A stretch of DNA of 64,000 nt, taken from contig JAFSSP010000026.1 in NCBI GenBank assembly GCA_017450945.1, positions 19,526 through 83,525 on the forward strand, read 5' to 3'. The stretch's first letter is position 1. Every line of letters starts with the position of its first letter. Below, one piece after another: positions 32,157 to 42,900 of the stretch. Under the pieces are notes generated by a model. The model made no database searches and had not been told where the DNA came from. It worked only from the letters and a program-made list of their open reading frames with translations. The DNA is from Clostridia bacterium (GTDB taxonomy: Bacteria > Bacillota > Clostridia > Oscillospirales > CAG-272). The position numbers were made by a program, and so were the translations under genes.

Positions 32157-35100
32157 ATGAAACACCCAAAAATCACAAGGGCAATCGCACTCATCCTTGC
32201 CGCATTGTGCCTTGTGAGCAGTCTCGCCGTCAGCGTATCCGCCGACGTGGTAGGCGATAATATCACCAACCAGTCTTCGGCCGAATACCGCGAAACGATG
32301 AGCACCATTTCCTATGCGGAATACAAGGAACAGTACGCCGCTGATTTTTCCGGAAAGGAGAGCGGTAAGGCAGAGACTCTGACTTTCGACGCGACGACCC
32401 GTTGGGTTTTTCGCGACGGCAAGCACGCGGCGTCCTCCAATGTCATTAGCATTGAAAACGGCAACTGGACTCTGACCACGCCGAAGGGAGTCGTCTATAC
32501 CTCTGTGGAAGCCGCGGTCGCCGCAGGCTTTAAGCGCCAGGATCTCGTTTATGTCACCGACGAGTACGACGGTGTTCCGGCGCTTTACACGCCGAGCAAC
32601 GGATACGTGACCTGGAGTCTGGATTTTGCCGCGCTTGGCCTGAGTGACGCGTCACTCTACCAGATCACCATCGACTATTATCCGATCCTCGGCAAAGCCG
32701 CGGCCATCGAGCGCGAGTTTTCGATCGTTCGGACACTTGCCGACGGCAGCATTGAAGAGCAGGCGCCCTTTTCCGAGGCGCGCGCGCTGACAATGCCTAA
32801 GCTCTGGACTTCCGGCGCTGCCGATAAAGCTGCCGGTCTTACCGCAATCTATATGCCGCAGAAAGGTGAATCGGTTCAGACGATCCTCGGCGAAGCGGCA
32901 TCGGCAGGCGTGAAGGCAGAAATTGCCGCCGACGGCGACTCGATCTGCTTCTTCCAGCCCGAAGTGACGACCGAAAAGAATCTTGCATTCTTAGAAAAGT
33001 ACGGTCTGCGCTTCTTCACCAATGACGCCGACCACAACGAGATCCGCCCGACCATGCGTCAGACGCCGGCCTGGACCTCCTACATTCTGCACGACAGCGA
33101 CGGCTACTACGTCGACAGCTTCGGATTTGTTCTGGAGCCCGAAGCGGACGGAACCGTTCGCATGATGCTCCGCAGCGTCAACGAGCCGATGGCGATCTCC
33201 AAGATCGTTCTGACGCCCTATGAATCGGTCCGCGATTATGCCGATTATCTTTCCGCGACCACCGCGGTCGTGGGGAACACCGAGGGCAAGGACGTCATCA
33301 AGCTCGAAGCCGAGTATCCCACTACCTCATCGACCAACGTTGTTTACCCGGTTGAGGACAGAACCTCGGCCGTTACCTCTCCCGTGGATACCACAAGAAC
33401 CGTGCTCAACACCATCGGCGGTACCAAATGGGAAACTTCGGGCCAATGGGTCGAATATGATTTCTCGGTCGAGACCTCCGGCTGGTATGACATCTTCTCC
33501 CGCTTCCGCCAGAGCTACCTCGACGGTATGTACGTTTCGCGCTCGCTCCGCGTTTTCACTAACTACGAGAGCGAAGAGGCTTACAAAAAGGCCGTCGGCA
33601 ACACGGCAGGCTACTACAGCGGATTCCCCTTCTACGAAGCGGCGCTTCTCCGCTACGGCCACGACAACAAATGGCAGGTGACCGATCTTTCGGCCGGCAT
33701 CGACGCCGACAACAACGGAAGCTACGACAGCTACAAGCTCTACTTTGAGCGCGGCGTGGTCTATTCGCTCCGCCTCGAAGTTACGCTCGGCACCATGAGC
33801 AACCAGATCCGCAACATTCAGAGCATTCTGACCTCGCTCAACAACGATTACCTCAGCATCATCAAATTGACCGGTACCAGCCCGGACGATTATCAGGATT
33901 ACAGCTTCACCCGCCGCCTTCCCGAGACGCTCATTGACATGGGCCGTCAGGCGGATGCGCTCGATCTTGTTTCGGAATTCCTTAAAACGAACGGCGGCGT
34001 TGCCTCCACTTATTCCGGCACCTGCGACAAGCTCTCCAAACTGCTCCGCCGCATGGTAAAGGACGAGTCCAACATCGCAAAGAACCTGGACACCTTCAAG
34101 AGCTACATCGGCTCGCTCGGCACCTTCCTCACCGACGCCAAGACCCAGCCGCTCCAGCTCGACTATATGATGATCCAGCCTGCCTCGGTCGAAGCCCCTC
34201 AGGCAAACTGCAATTTCTTCAAAACCTTCTGGCATGAAGTCAAATGCTTCTTCCAGAGCTTTGTGCGCGACTACAACAGCATGGGCGCTATGGAGGATGC
34301 GGAAAACAGCACGAGCATCGACGTGTGGTTGGCTTACGGACGCGATCAGTCGCAGGTCATCCGCAACCTCTGCACCAACGAGTTCACTCCCGCAACCGGC
34401 ACGGCAGTCAACCTGAAGCTGGTTGCCGGAAGCACCCTGCTTCCTTCCATCCTTGCCGGCATGGGCCCGGACGTCTACCTTGGCCTCGGTCAGGCGACCG
34501 TCATCAACTACGCGATCCGCGGCGCGCTCCGCAACGTAGAAGAAATGGAAGGCTTTGAAGACGCGACCAAAGAATTCAACTCGGCCGCCATGCTGGTGCT
34601 CGGCACCGCCGACGTGGACGGCGAAATGCATTACTACGGACTCCCCGAAAACCAGGACTTCCCGATGATGTTCGTCCGTCTGGATATCCTTGCCAACCTC
34701 GGCATTGAGATCCCGAGAACCTGGGAAGAAGTTTACATCGCACAGTCCACGCTGGAATCCAACAACATGAGCATCGGTGTTCCGACCAACTACACCATGC
34801 ACCTCTATCAAAAGGGTGGAAACCTCTTTGCCGACGAGGGTATGCGGATCAACCTTGACTCGGTGGAAGGCCTGACCGCGTTCAACACCATGTGCAACAT
34901 GTTCACGCAGTATTCCTTCCCCTACTCCTACAGCGCGGCTAACCGTTTCCGTACCGGCGAAATGCCGATCATCATTTCCGACTACACGGCGCTTTACAAC
35001 CACCTTAAGGTGTTTGCAACCGAAATTGACGGAAGCTGGACCTTCGTCCCGCTGCCCGGATATGAGATCGAGGACGAGAACGGCAACAAGATCATTGACG

Positions 35101-35906
35101 AGGACGGCAACACCCGCGTGAACAACGCGTCGATCGCTACCATTCTCGCCACGGTCATGATCAACGGCTCGGAGAACGAAGAGGCCGCTTGGAGATTCAT
35201 CAAGTGGTACACCGGCGCCGATTGCCAGACCGAATACGCAAACGAAATGGTCGCCATCATCGGCGACTCGGCAAAGCACCCGACCGCAAACCGCACGGCA
35301 CTCGCACAGATGCCTTGGACGAGAGCCGAATACGCCGAAGTGCAAAAGCAGTTTGAAAACCTGGCCGCCGTGCCGAACTATCCCGGCTACTACATTCTCG
35401 GCCGTTATACCGAGTTCGCTTTCCTTGCCGCTTACAACAACGATGCGGATCCCAGCACCGAACTGCTCAGCTATATCAACACCATCAACAATGAGATTTC
35501 GCGCAAACGCACCGAGTTCGGCCTTGAAACGCTGGAGATCGGTCAGACGCTTGCCGAAAAGCGGATGGCGCAGGCCGAAAAGGCTATGACAATGATGAAG
35601 AATCCCTCGCAGGAGATCCAGGTGGTGATCGAGGCGGCAAGATACGCCATTGCAAACCGCAAGATCGTACAGCTCCGCGAGACTTCCGAGCGCTTTGCCG
35701 CCTTCCTTATCAACAGCGGCGACATCGACTATGTGAAGGCCGACGGCAGCACCATGAAGGTTCCTTCCTATTATCTTAACGTGAGAAAACAGACTTCGGA
35801 TTCCAAGAACGGCGGTTACCGCATTGAGGATCTCACTGAACAGCAGCTCTACTATTTCATCTCTACCTGTCTTGCAAACGCCGCTGATGCGCTTGCTTCC
35901 TATTAA
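32157..35906 (+). CDS. Very large extracellular solute-binding protein with N-terminal extra domains
   Basis: 1,249 residues; ordinary sugar-binding proteins have about 400-450. Signal peptide with a VSA-D type I cleavage site near residue 29 and no lipobox. Residues about 65-380 are unassigned beta-rich sequence. About 381-560 looks like a carbohydrate-binding-module-type sandwich (KWETSGQWVEYDFSVETSGW split: GQWVEYDF, ETSGWYDIF). About 715-1090 is the type 1 solute-binding fold (ILAGMGPDVYLGLGQ, GEMHYYGLPENQDFPMMFVR, ISDYTALYN, EEAAWRFIKWYTG). The end is helical. It starts a tight seven-gene run with two permease pairs. An oligosaccharide ligand is likely, identity unknown. The ATG at 32157 follows GGGAGGAG. 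Confidence 0.8.
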   Translation: MKHPKITRAIALILAALCLVSSLAVSVSADVVGDNITNQSSAEYRETMSTISYAEYKEQYAADFSGKESGKAETLTFDATTRWVFRDGKHAASSNVISIENGNWTLTTPKGVVYTSVEAAVAAGFKRQDLVYVTDEYDGVPALYTPSNGYVTWSLDFAALGLSDASLYQITIDYYPILGKAAAIEREFSIVRTLADGSIEEQAPFSEARALTMPKLWTSGAADKAAGLTAIYMPQKGESVQTILGEAASAGVKAEIAADGDSICFFQPEVTTEKNLAFLEKYGLRFFTNDADHNEIRPTMRQTPAWTSYILHDSDGYYVDSFGFVLEPEADGTVRMMLRSVNEPMAISKIVLTPYESVRDYADYLSATTAVVGNTEGKDVIKLEAEYPTTSSTNVVYPVEDRTSAVTSPVDTTRTVLNTIGGTKWETSGQWVEYDFSVETSGWYDIFSRFRQSYLDGMYVSRSLRVFTNYESEEAYKKAVGNTAGYYSGFPFYEAALLRYGHDNKWQVTDLSAGIDADNNGSYDSYKLYFERGVVYSLRLEVTLGTMSNQIRNIQSILTSLNNDYLSIIKLTGTSPDDYQDYSFTRRLPETLIDMGRQADALDLVSEFLKTNGGVASTYSGTCDKLSKLLRRMVKDESNIAKNLDTFKSYIGSLGTFLTDAKTQPLQLDYMMIQPASVEAPQANCNFFKTFWHEVKCFFQSFVRDYNSMGAMEDAENSTSIDVWLAYGRDQSQVIRNLCTNEFTPATGTAVNLKLVAGSTLLPSILAGMGPDVYLGLGQATVINYAIRGALRNVEEMEGFEDATKEFNSAAMLVLGTADVDGEMHYYGLPENQDFPMMFVRLDILANLGIEIPRTWEEVYIAQSTLESNNMSIGVPTNYTMHLYQKGGNLFADEGMRINLDSVEGLTAFNTMCNMFTQYSFPYSYSAANRFRTGEMPIIISDYTALYNHLKVFATEIDGSWTFVPLPGYEIEDENGNKIIDEDGNTRVNNASIATILATVMINGSENEEAAWRFIKWYTGADCQTEYANEMVAIIGDSAKHPTANRTALAQMPWTRAEYAEVQKQFENLAAVPNYPGYYILGRYTEFAFLAAYNNDADPSTELLSYINTINNEISRKRTEFGLETLEIGQTLAEKRMAQAEKAMTMMKNPSQEIQVVIEAARYAIANRKIVQLRETSERFAAFLINSGDIDYVKADGSTMKVPSYYLNVRKQTSDSKNGGYRIEDLTEQQLYYFISTCLANAADALASY

Positions 35907-35944
35907 ACCATTTTTGCTTTCATTCTGAGAAAAGGAGAAAACAC

Positions 35945-36892
35945 ATGTCTAAGAAAAACGCGCAATACCAAGCGGTTGCCAGAAAAGATATGACCTACGG
36001 ACAGTGGATTCGGAAAGAGATGAAGCGAAACTGGTTTGCTTACGTGATGATAGCGCCCTATGTGATCGTGTTTACGCTCTTTACGGTGCTTCCCGTTCTG
36101 CTTTCGATCCTCATCAGCTTTACCGACTTCAACATGCTCCAAACGCCGAATATCGTTTGGTTTGAAAACTACATCAACCTGTTTTTTGCCGACGATATCT
36201 TTCTCATCGCCTGCAAAAACACCTTTATCTTCGCCTGCATCGTGGGCCCTGCGTCCTACCTGATGTCCTTCCTCGTTGCCTGGTTTATCAACGAGCTTTC
36301 CCCCAAGATCCGTTCGATCGTCACACTGGTTTTCTATGCTCCTTCCATTTCGGGGCAGGTCTACCTCATCTGGGGCGTGCTCTTCAGCGCCGACTCGGCA
36401 GGTTGGGCAAATGCGACGCTCATGGAGATCGGATATATCAACGAGCCGATCGCCTGGTTCAAGGATGCAAAATACGTGATGCCGCTTTGTATCATTGTGG
36501 CGCTCTGGACCTCGCTCGGCGTGACCTTCCTTTCCTTTATCGCAGGTCTTCAGGGCGTGGATCGCTCGCTTTACGAAGCGGGGGCCGTGGACGGCGTCAA
36601 AAACCGTTGGCAGGAGCTTTGGTACATCACCTTGCCCAGCATGCGGCCGCAGCTGATGTTCGGCGCGGTCATGGCAATCACCAGCTCCTTCGGTTTCGGC
36701 GGCGTTGTTACGGCGCTTTGCGGATTCCCCTCGGTCGACTACGCGGCTCACACCATCATGCACCATTTGGAGGACTACGGCGGTCAGCGGTTTGAGATCG
36801 GCTACTCCTCTGCCATTGCGACGATTTTGTTCCTTGTGATGATCGGCGCAAACGGCGTGGTGAAAAAAGTGCTTTCAAAGGTGGGTCAGTGA
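35945..36892 (+). CDS. Sugar-type ABC transporter permease 1 (MalF/UgpA-like)
   Basis: 315 residues, six membrane segments. The ATPase-coupling EAA loop is EAGAVDGVKNRWQELWYI, followed by TLPSMRPQL, the form typical of MalF-type partners. The N-terminus is basic and cytoplasmic. It starts 38 bp after the binding-protein gene with an AAAGGAG site. Its pair is the next gene. No ATP-binding subunit is encoded in the locus; a shared MsmX-type ATPase elsewhere is the usual solution in Firmicutes. Confidence 0.93.
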   Translation: MSKKNAQYQAVARKDMTYGQWIRKEMKRNWFAYVMIAPYVIVFTLFTVLPVLLSILISFTDFNMLQTPNIVWFENYINLFFADDIFLIACKNTFIFACIVGPASYLMSFLVAWFINELSPKIRSIVTLVFYAPSISGQVYLIWGVLFSADSAGWANATLMEIGYINEPIAWFKDAKYVMPLCIIVALWTSLGVTFLSFIAGLQGVDRSLYEAGAVDGVKNRWQELWYITLPSMRPQLMFGAVMAITSSFGFGGVVTALCGFPSVDYAAHTIMHHLEDYGGQRFEIGYSSAIATILFLVMIGANGVVKKVLSKVGQ

Positions 36893-36893
36893 T

Positions 36894-37766
36894 ATGGCAA
36901 GACTCAGAACCAGAAAACACAAAGTCGTCCTGTCCCGCTCGGCGGGAGGCGACGTGGGCATCACCTTCATGCTCACCATTCTCGGCCTTTTTATGATCCT
37001 TCCCATGATCTACGTGATCAGCCAATCCATCAAACCGCTGGATGAGCTTTGGATGTATCCGCCGAGATTCTTCGCAATGAACCCGACCTTCTCGAACTTC
37101 CGGGATCTGTTCACCCTCATGAACGATTCCTGGGTGCCGTTCTCCCGCTACATTTTCAATACGATCTTTACCACCTTCTGCGGGACTTTCGGACACCTGT
37201 TCATCGCCTCGATGTGCGCCTATGCGCTCTCCAAGATTCGCTTCCCGGGACACAGGGCGATTTTCAAAACGATTCAAACATCCCTGATGTTCCACTCGAC
37301 CGTAACGGCGGTGACGAGCTTTATCCTCATGAGCGCACTGCACATGATCGATACCTACTTTGCCATCATCGTTCCGGCCTGGGGCTACACATTGGGACTT
37401 TATCTGATGAAACAGTTCATGGATACGGCGGTTCCCGACACGGTGCTGGAGAGCGCGCGGCTTGACGGCGCGGGCGAGCTTCGCACCTATTGGGTCATTG
37501 CCATGCCGATGGTTAAACCGGCCTGGCTGACGTTGATCATTGAATGTTTCAGAACCCTTTGGAACGCGGGCGCTTCCACCTACATCTACTCCGAGCAGTT
37601 AAAATCCTTTAACTACGCGATCGGGCAGATCACCGCAGGCGGAATCAAGCGTCAGGGCGCATCCGCCGCGGCTACCGTGCTCATGATGCTGGTGCCGATC
37701 ACAGTATTTGTGATCACCCAGTCCAACATCATTGAGACCATGGGCGCGAGCGGCATGAAAGATTAA
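36894..37766 (+). CDS. Sugar-type ABC transporter permease 2 (MalG-like)
   Basis: 290 residues, six membrane segments. The EAA loop ESARLDGAGELRTYWVIAMP is typical of MalG-type partners. It begins one base after the stop of permease 1, with AAAGGTGG just upstream inside that gene, implying coupled translation. Together with permease 1 it would form the first heterodimeric channel of the locus. Confidence 0.93.
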   Translation: MARLRTRKHKVVLSRSAGGDVGITFMLTILGLFMILPMIYVISQSIKPLDELWMYPPRFFAMNPTFSNFRDLFTLMNDSWVPFSRYIFNTIFTTFCGTFGHLFIASMCAYALSKIRFPGHRAIFKTIQTSLMFHSTVTAVTSFILMSALHMIDTYFAIIVPAWGYTLGLYLMKQFMDTAVPDTVLESARLDGAGELRTYWVIAMPMVKPAWLTLIIECFRTLWNAGASTYIYSEQLKSFNYAIGQITAGGIKRQGASAAATVLMMLVPITVFVITQSNIIETMGASGMKD

Positions 37767-37778
37767 GGAGGGACCGAC

Positions 37779-39926
37779 ATGAAACATCTGAAATCCTTCC
37801 TTGCGCTGCTCCTTGCGCTCTTTACGTTGCTCCCGATGCTTGTCATCGGAGCCTCGGCCTCTTCGGCCTACCAGACCTACACCTATTCGATCGATGGGGA
37901 AGCCCTTTACTCTCCGGACGCTTACACCGCTTTCCGGTCGGTGGATTACACCGCGATGGGGCTCTCTCAAAACCTTTCCAACCCGCATGACCTTGTGACC
38001 GATTCCGATCAAAAGGTTTACATTGCCGATACCGGCAACAACCGCGTTCTTGTCCTTTCCCGTTACTTTGACTTTGAGTTTGAAATTACGACCTTTGTCA
38101 ATGAAAACGGCAACAACGACGAGCTCAAGGCGCCGCAGGGCGTGTTTGTGACCGACGAGAACATCTGGGTCTGCGACACCGGAAAATCCCGTATCGTCAA
38201 GTTTGACAAAGCGGGGAACTTCCAGTGCATCATCGGCGAACCCGAAAGCCAGCTCTTTGAGTCGGATTCGCTCTACACGCCGACCGCTATGGCGGTTGAC
38301 CAGTACGGCCGGATCTATGTGGTTTCTCCCACCACCCACGAAGGAATCATCGTCCTGGGTTCTTCCGGAGAATTCATCGGATTCATCGGCGCGCAGGCGG
38401 TCACCATCAGCGCCTGGGAGATCCTTTGGAGACGCTTCCAGACCGACGAGCAGAAAAAGCTGAAGCAATCCTTCATTTCCACCGAATACAATAACATTGC
38501 GCTCAGCTCGGACGGCTTTGTTTACGCCACCATTTCCTCGATCTCCGAAGGAACGGTGCAGTCGGCCATTCGCTCCAAGACCAAGGACGGCACCTACCTG
38601 CCGGTGAAGCTCCTCAACCCTGCCGGCGACGAGATCATGCGCCGCAACGGATTCTGGCCGCCTGCCGGCGAGATCGATTTTTCCAACTCCAACAACCCGA
38701 CCGCCGAATACAAGGGCGTGTCGATCGTTACCGATGTGGCGCAGGGACCGGAAAAGACCTACACCATCATCGATTCCAAGCGCAATAAGATCTATACCTA
38801 CGATTTCAACGGAAACCTGCTCTTTGCCTTTGGCGACAAGGGTACGGTGCTTGGCAACATTTCCAGCATCGAGGCGGTTGCCTACCAGGGAACCAACCTC
38901 TTGGTTCTGGATAAGGGAAACAACAGCATCGTGGTCTTTACCAGAACCGAATACGGCGACCTGCTTCTCAAGGCCATTGCCGCCGAGAACTCGCTTGACT
39001 ACACCTACGCCATCGAGTGTTGGAAGGCAGTCCTGCAGAGAAACTCCAACTTTGACGCGGCCTACGTCGGAATCGGAAACGCGCTTTACCGCGGCGGAAA
39101 GTATGCAGAATCGCTGGAATACTATCGGGTCGCCTATGATACCGAAAACTGGTCGAACTCCTATAAAGAAGTTCGCAAAGACTGGATCTCTAAGTGGTTC
39201 CTGCTTCTCATCGTCATCATCATCGGCGTGATCGTCGGTGTGGTCAAATTCTTCTCCTATGCCGCAAAGGTCAACAAGCGGGTCGCAACGAACGGCCAGC
39301 TTCACAAGACCTTCGGGCAGGAGCTCATTTACGGATTTTATGTGATCTTCCACCCGTTTGACGGTTTTTACGACCTCAAGCATGAACACAGAGGCTCGGT
39401 ACGCGCCGCAACCGTATTCCTCGGCATTACGGTGCTGACCTTCTTCTACCAGGGCATAGGTCAAGGCTACGTTCTCAATCCGACCCGCAGCTATCCGACC
39501 ATCTTCAATCAACTCATCTCTGTGTTGATCCCGGTATTTTTGTTCATCCTTGCCAACTGGTGTCTGACCACGCTGTTTGAGGGCGAAGGGAGCTTCAAGG
39601 ATATCTATGTAGCCTCCTGCTACAGCTTGATCCCCATTCCGCTTCTCGTGATCCCGGCCACCATTGCTTCCAACTGGGTGACCACCACCGAAGCAAGCAT
39701 TGTGACCTTCATCGGTACGCTGTCCTTCATTTGGGTGGGATTGCTCCTCTTCTGCGGAACCATGGTTTCCCATGACTATTCGCTCTTCAAAAACTTCATC
39801 ACCATCCTCGGCACCATCGTTGCCATGGCGGTGATCGTGTTCATCGTGCTGCTCTTCAGCATGTTGCTCTCCAAACTGGTGGGATTTGTTACCAATATCG
39901 TGACAGAAATCCAGTACCGAGTCTGA
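37779..39926 (+). CDS. Membrane protein with extracytoplasmic NHL repeats, TPR-like segment and C-terminal Yip1 domain
   Basis: 715 residues. Signal peptide (about 1-28). Residues about 65-400 form several NHL-type blades (NPHDLVTDSDQKVYIADTGN, APQGVFVTDENIWVCDTGKS, TPTAMAVDQYGRIYVV), a beta-propeller that could bind a ligand or protein. A TPR-like helix pair follows (YAIECWKAVLQRNSNFDAAY, about 405-450), then a membrane helix near 475 and a Yip1-like six-helix membrane domain (about 505-715). It sits inside the transport operon between the two permease pairs, so a sensing, docking or assembly role is inferred. Family members in such loci have no assigned activity that I know. Confidence 0.8.
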   Translation: MKHLKSFLALLLALFTLLPMLVIGASASSAYQTYTYSIDGEALYSPDAYTAFRSVDYTAMGLSQNLSNPHDLVTDSDQKVYIADTGNNRVLVLSRYFDFEFEITTFVNENGNNDELKAPQGVFVTDENIWVCDTGKSRIVKFDKAGNFQCIIGEPESQLFESDSLYTPTAMAVDQYGRIYVVSPTTHEGIIVLGSSGEFIGFIGAQAVTISAWEILWRRFQTDEQKKLKQSFISTEYNNIALSSDGFVYATISSISEGTVQSAIRSKTKDGTYLPVKLLNPAGDEIMRRNGFWPPAGEIDFSNSNNPTAEYKGVSIVTDVAQGPEKTYTIIDSKRNKIYTYDFNGNLLFAFGDKGTVLGNISSIEAVAYQGTNLLVLDKGNNSIVVFTRTEYGDLLLKAIAAENSLDYTYAIECWKAVLQRNSNFDAAYVGIGNALYRGGKYAESLEYYRVAYDTENWSNSYKEVRKDWISKWFLLLIVIIIGVIVGVVKFFSYAAKVNKRVATNGQLHKTFGQELIYGFYVIFHPFDGFYDLKHEHRGSVRAATVFLGITVLTFFYQGIGQGYVLNPTRSYPTIFNQLISVLIPVFLFILANWCLTTLFEGEGSFKDIYVASCYSLIPIPLLVIPATIASNWVTTTEASIVTFIGTLSFIWVGLLLFCGTMVSHDYSLFKNFITILGTIVAMAVIVFIVLLFSMLLSKLVGFVTNIVTEIQYRV

Positions 39927-39943
39927 CGAAAGGAGGAACCAAA

Positions 39944-42900
39944 GTGAAAAAATCAATCAGATTGTTGTCGGTCCTCCTTGCCGCGCTTCTGCTTCTGCCG
40001 GTCATTCCGTTTTCGGCATCGGCGGCGGCCGCAGACCGGGATGTAGAGATCCAGAATCTCTATCTCAAGAATTCCTTCAACACCCCGGAAGATAAGGTTG
40101 CCTCCATGACGCTTATGCTGGAGGAAAACGGATACCGACTCTATGTGGATCCCGTCAGCGGGGAAGTGGCCTGCGTAGAGGACGCGACCGGAGCGATTCT
40201 GCTCTCCAACCCCTATGACGTATCCACCTGCGGCGGTTCGGATGCAACAAAAAAGGAGATCCTTTCTCAGATCATCATCCAATACGTCGATAACGGAACC
40301 ACCAAGTACCTTTACAGTTTTGAGGAAGCCGCGATGCGCGAGCAGATCTCGGTGCAAAGGATCAAGAGCGGTATCCGCATTGAGTATGTCATTGGCCGTG
40401 AGGAATCGAGAAAGCTCGTTCCGCGCTGGATCACCGATGAAAACTTCCAAAAATTCATTGTAGAGCCTTTTGAAGCCTCGGTTGCCGACGGCAGCATGAC
40501 CGCGCAGGCTTACAAAAAGTTCATGACCTACTATACCAAGCAGGACGTGAACGCAAAAACCTCTCAGCGCGCAAAGGATCAGCTCATCCGGCTTTATCCG
40601 ATTTGCGCCGAAAAGGTGATCTGGACCTTTGAGCCGAACGCTTCCACCGTGGAGCTCAACTGGATCGAATCTCAGATCAAAGCCTATTGCTCGGAGTACA
40701 CCTTTGAGCAAATGGATAAGGATCACGAAGAGACTGGTTATGAGGCCACCGACGACCAGTTCCCGGTCTTCAAGCTGGCGCTTGAGTATTCGCTGACCGA
40801 TACCGGCATGCTTGTCCGCCTGCCCTGCAACGGTTTGCGCTATGACATGACGACCTACATGCTCGAGAACATCAGCATTCTGCCGTATCTCGGAGCAGGG
40901 AACAGTCTCAACGCGGTCAAAACCGACGATCTCAACGATTACAACTTTTACCCGGACGGCTCGGGCGCGCTCTTTGACTTTGCAGACCTGAACACCAGAG
41001 TGGTGACCTCGGTCAGAGGAAAGGTTTACGGTCTTGACTACGCCTATCACGAAATTTCGGGCCTTACCAACCAAAAGGTGATCCGCACGCCGGTTTACGG
41101 CACGGTCTCCAGCGAAAAGATCTACGATTACCGCTACATCACAAAAACGGGACAGATCGAAACGCTCTCGGTTTCCACGACCGTCAAATCCAAAGAAACG
41201 GTGGAAAAAGAGCTCGCCGCCATGGGCGCGACCCTGCAGGGCGAGCCGACTCTGCGCAGCTACCAGAGAGGCTACTTTGCCGTGATCGAGGCAGGAGAGA
41301 CGCTCGCCGAGATCGAGACCTATCATGCAGGGCCGAAAAGCCGTTACAACACCATGATCAACTACTTTAACCCCAAGCCGAAGGATTCCTATCGGCTGTC
41401 GGACGCCGTTTCGGTTTCCGGCGGGGCCTCTACGGTCACGGTGGTGTCCGAACGGAAATATACCGGCAGTATCCTGATCCGGTATACCATCCTGAACGAT
41501 CAAAAGCAGGCGGAGGCCGCAAAGGCGAAGGATCCGAACTTTACCTATTATAATGCCGACTGGTTCGGCATGGCCGAAGCCTACAGAGACTTACTGGAAT
41601 CCTCGGGCGCTCTGAAGCGACTGACCAAAAAGGATCTGGAAGAGGACATTCCGCTCTACCTCGACGTTTTCGGTGCTGTGGAGACCGAAAAAACCATCCT
41701 CACCATTCCGGTCAACGTGATGACGCCTCTGACCACGACCGACGACATCATTTCCATCTACGATTCGCTCTCCAAAAATGGCGTCGGCAACATCAATTTC
41801 AAATTGACCGGGTTTGCCAACGGAGGCGTTTACTCCACCGTGCCTTCCAAACTCAAATGGGAAAAGGCGATCGGCGGCAAGAGCGGAATGCAAGAGCTGA
41901 TCGACAAGGCAAAGGAAGTCAACTATTCGGGCGAGGGCAAGCACTTCGGAATTTATCCGGATTTCGATTTTGCCTATGTTCTAAAGGATAGCACCTTTGA
42001 CGATACCAATCTCAAAACCGACGCGATCCGCACCATTGACAACCGCTACACTTCCTATCGCCAGTACAGCGCGACCCAGCAATCCTATGTGAGCTTCTGG
42101 CAACTCGCCGTATCTCCTTCGAGATACAGCAAGTTCTACACAAAGCTCATCGAAAATTACAAACCCTACGGTCTTGACACCATGTCGGTTTCCTCGTTTG
42201 GAAACACGCTGAATTCCGACTTTGATGAAAAGGATCCCTACAACCGCGAGGATAGCAAAACCTATACGCAAAAGGCGTTTGAGGATCTCTTGGACGCAGG
42301 ATTCAGCCTCATGGAAGAGGGTGGAAACAGCTATACCTGGGCTTATGTGGATCACATCCTGGATCTGCCGCTTGACTCCAGCCGCTATGTGAAATCCAGC
42401 GCCTCGGTACCCTTCCTCGGCGTGGTTCTTCACGGCTATGTGCAGTTCGCCGGTTCCTACCTCAACGAAGAGGGTGACACCGATTGTGCGATCCTTCGCG
42501 CAATCGAGAACGGCGCGGGCCTTTCCTTCCTGCTCTCCTATCAGAACACCAATATTCTCAAAGAGGATCGTTTCCTCAGCCAGTATTATTCGGTGCGCTA
42601 TGATATCTGGGAGAACGATGTGATCGAGATTTACAACGAGCTCAACGGCCTGCTCAAGGACGTTCAGAACAAGGTGATCATCGGCCATGAGTTTTTGACC
42701 GGCGAACGCGTTCTGGACGCGGATGAATTGAAGCAAAAGACCGAAGACGAGCTCCTCATTGCCAAGCTCGAGGAGGAAGCAAAGAGCGAAAAAGAGCGTA
42801 CCGAAGAGCTGCTTGCCATTGCAACGGCCTGGAGCAACGCTCAGAATCTGGCCTCCGATATCCGCAAGATCCTCAAAACCATGGAGGAATTCAACGACGG

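Noticed and set aside
33327-35345. 672-codon minus-strand frame inside the binding-protein gene
   Set aside because: Composition is typical of an antisense shadow (Val/His/Arg/Gly-rich, no motif) and it has no promoter.
37599-39956. 785-codon minus-strand frame opposite the NHL-Yip1 gene
   Set aside because: The plus strand encodes a signal peptide, NHL blades and membrane helices with a good start; the minus frame has none of these.
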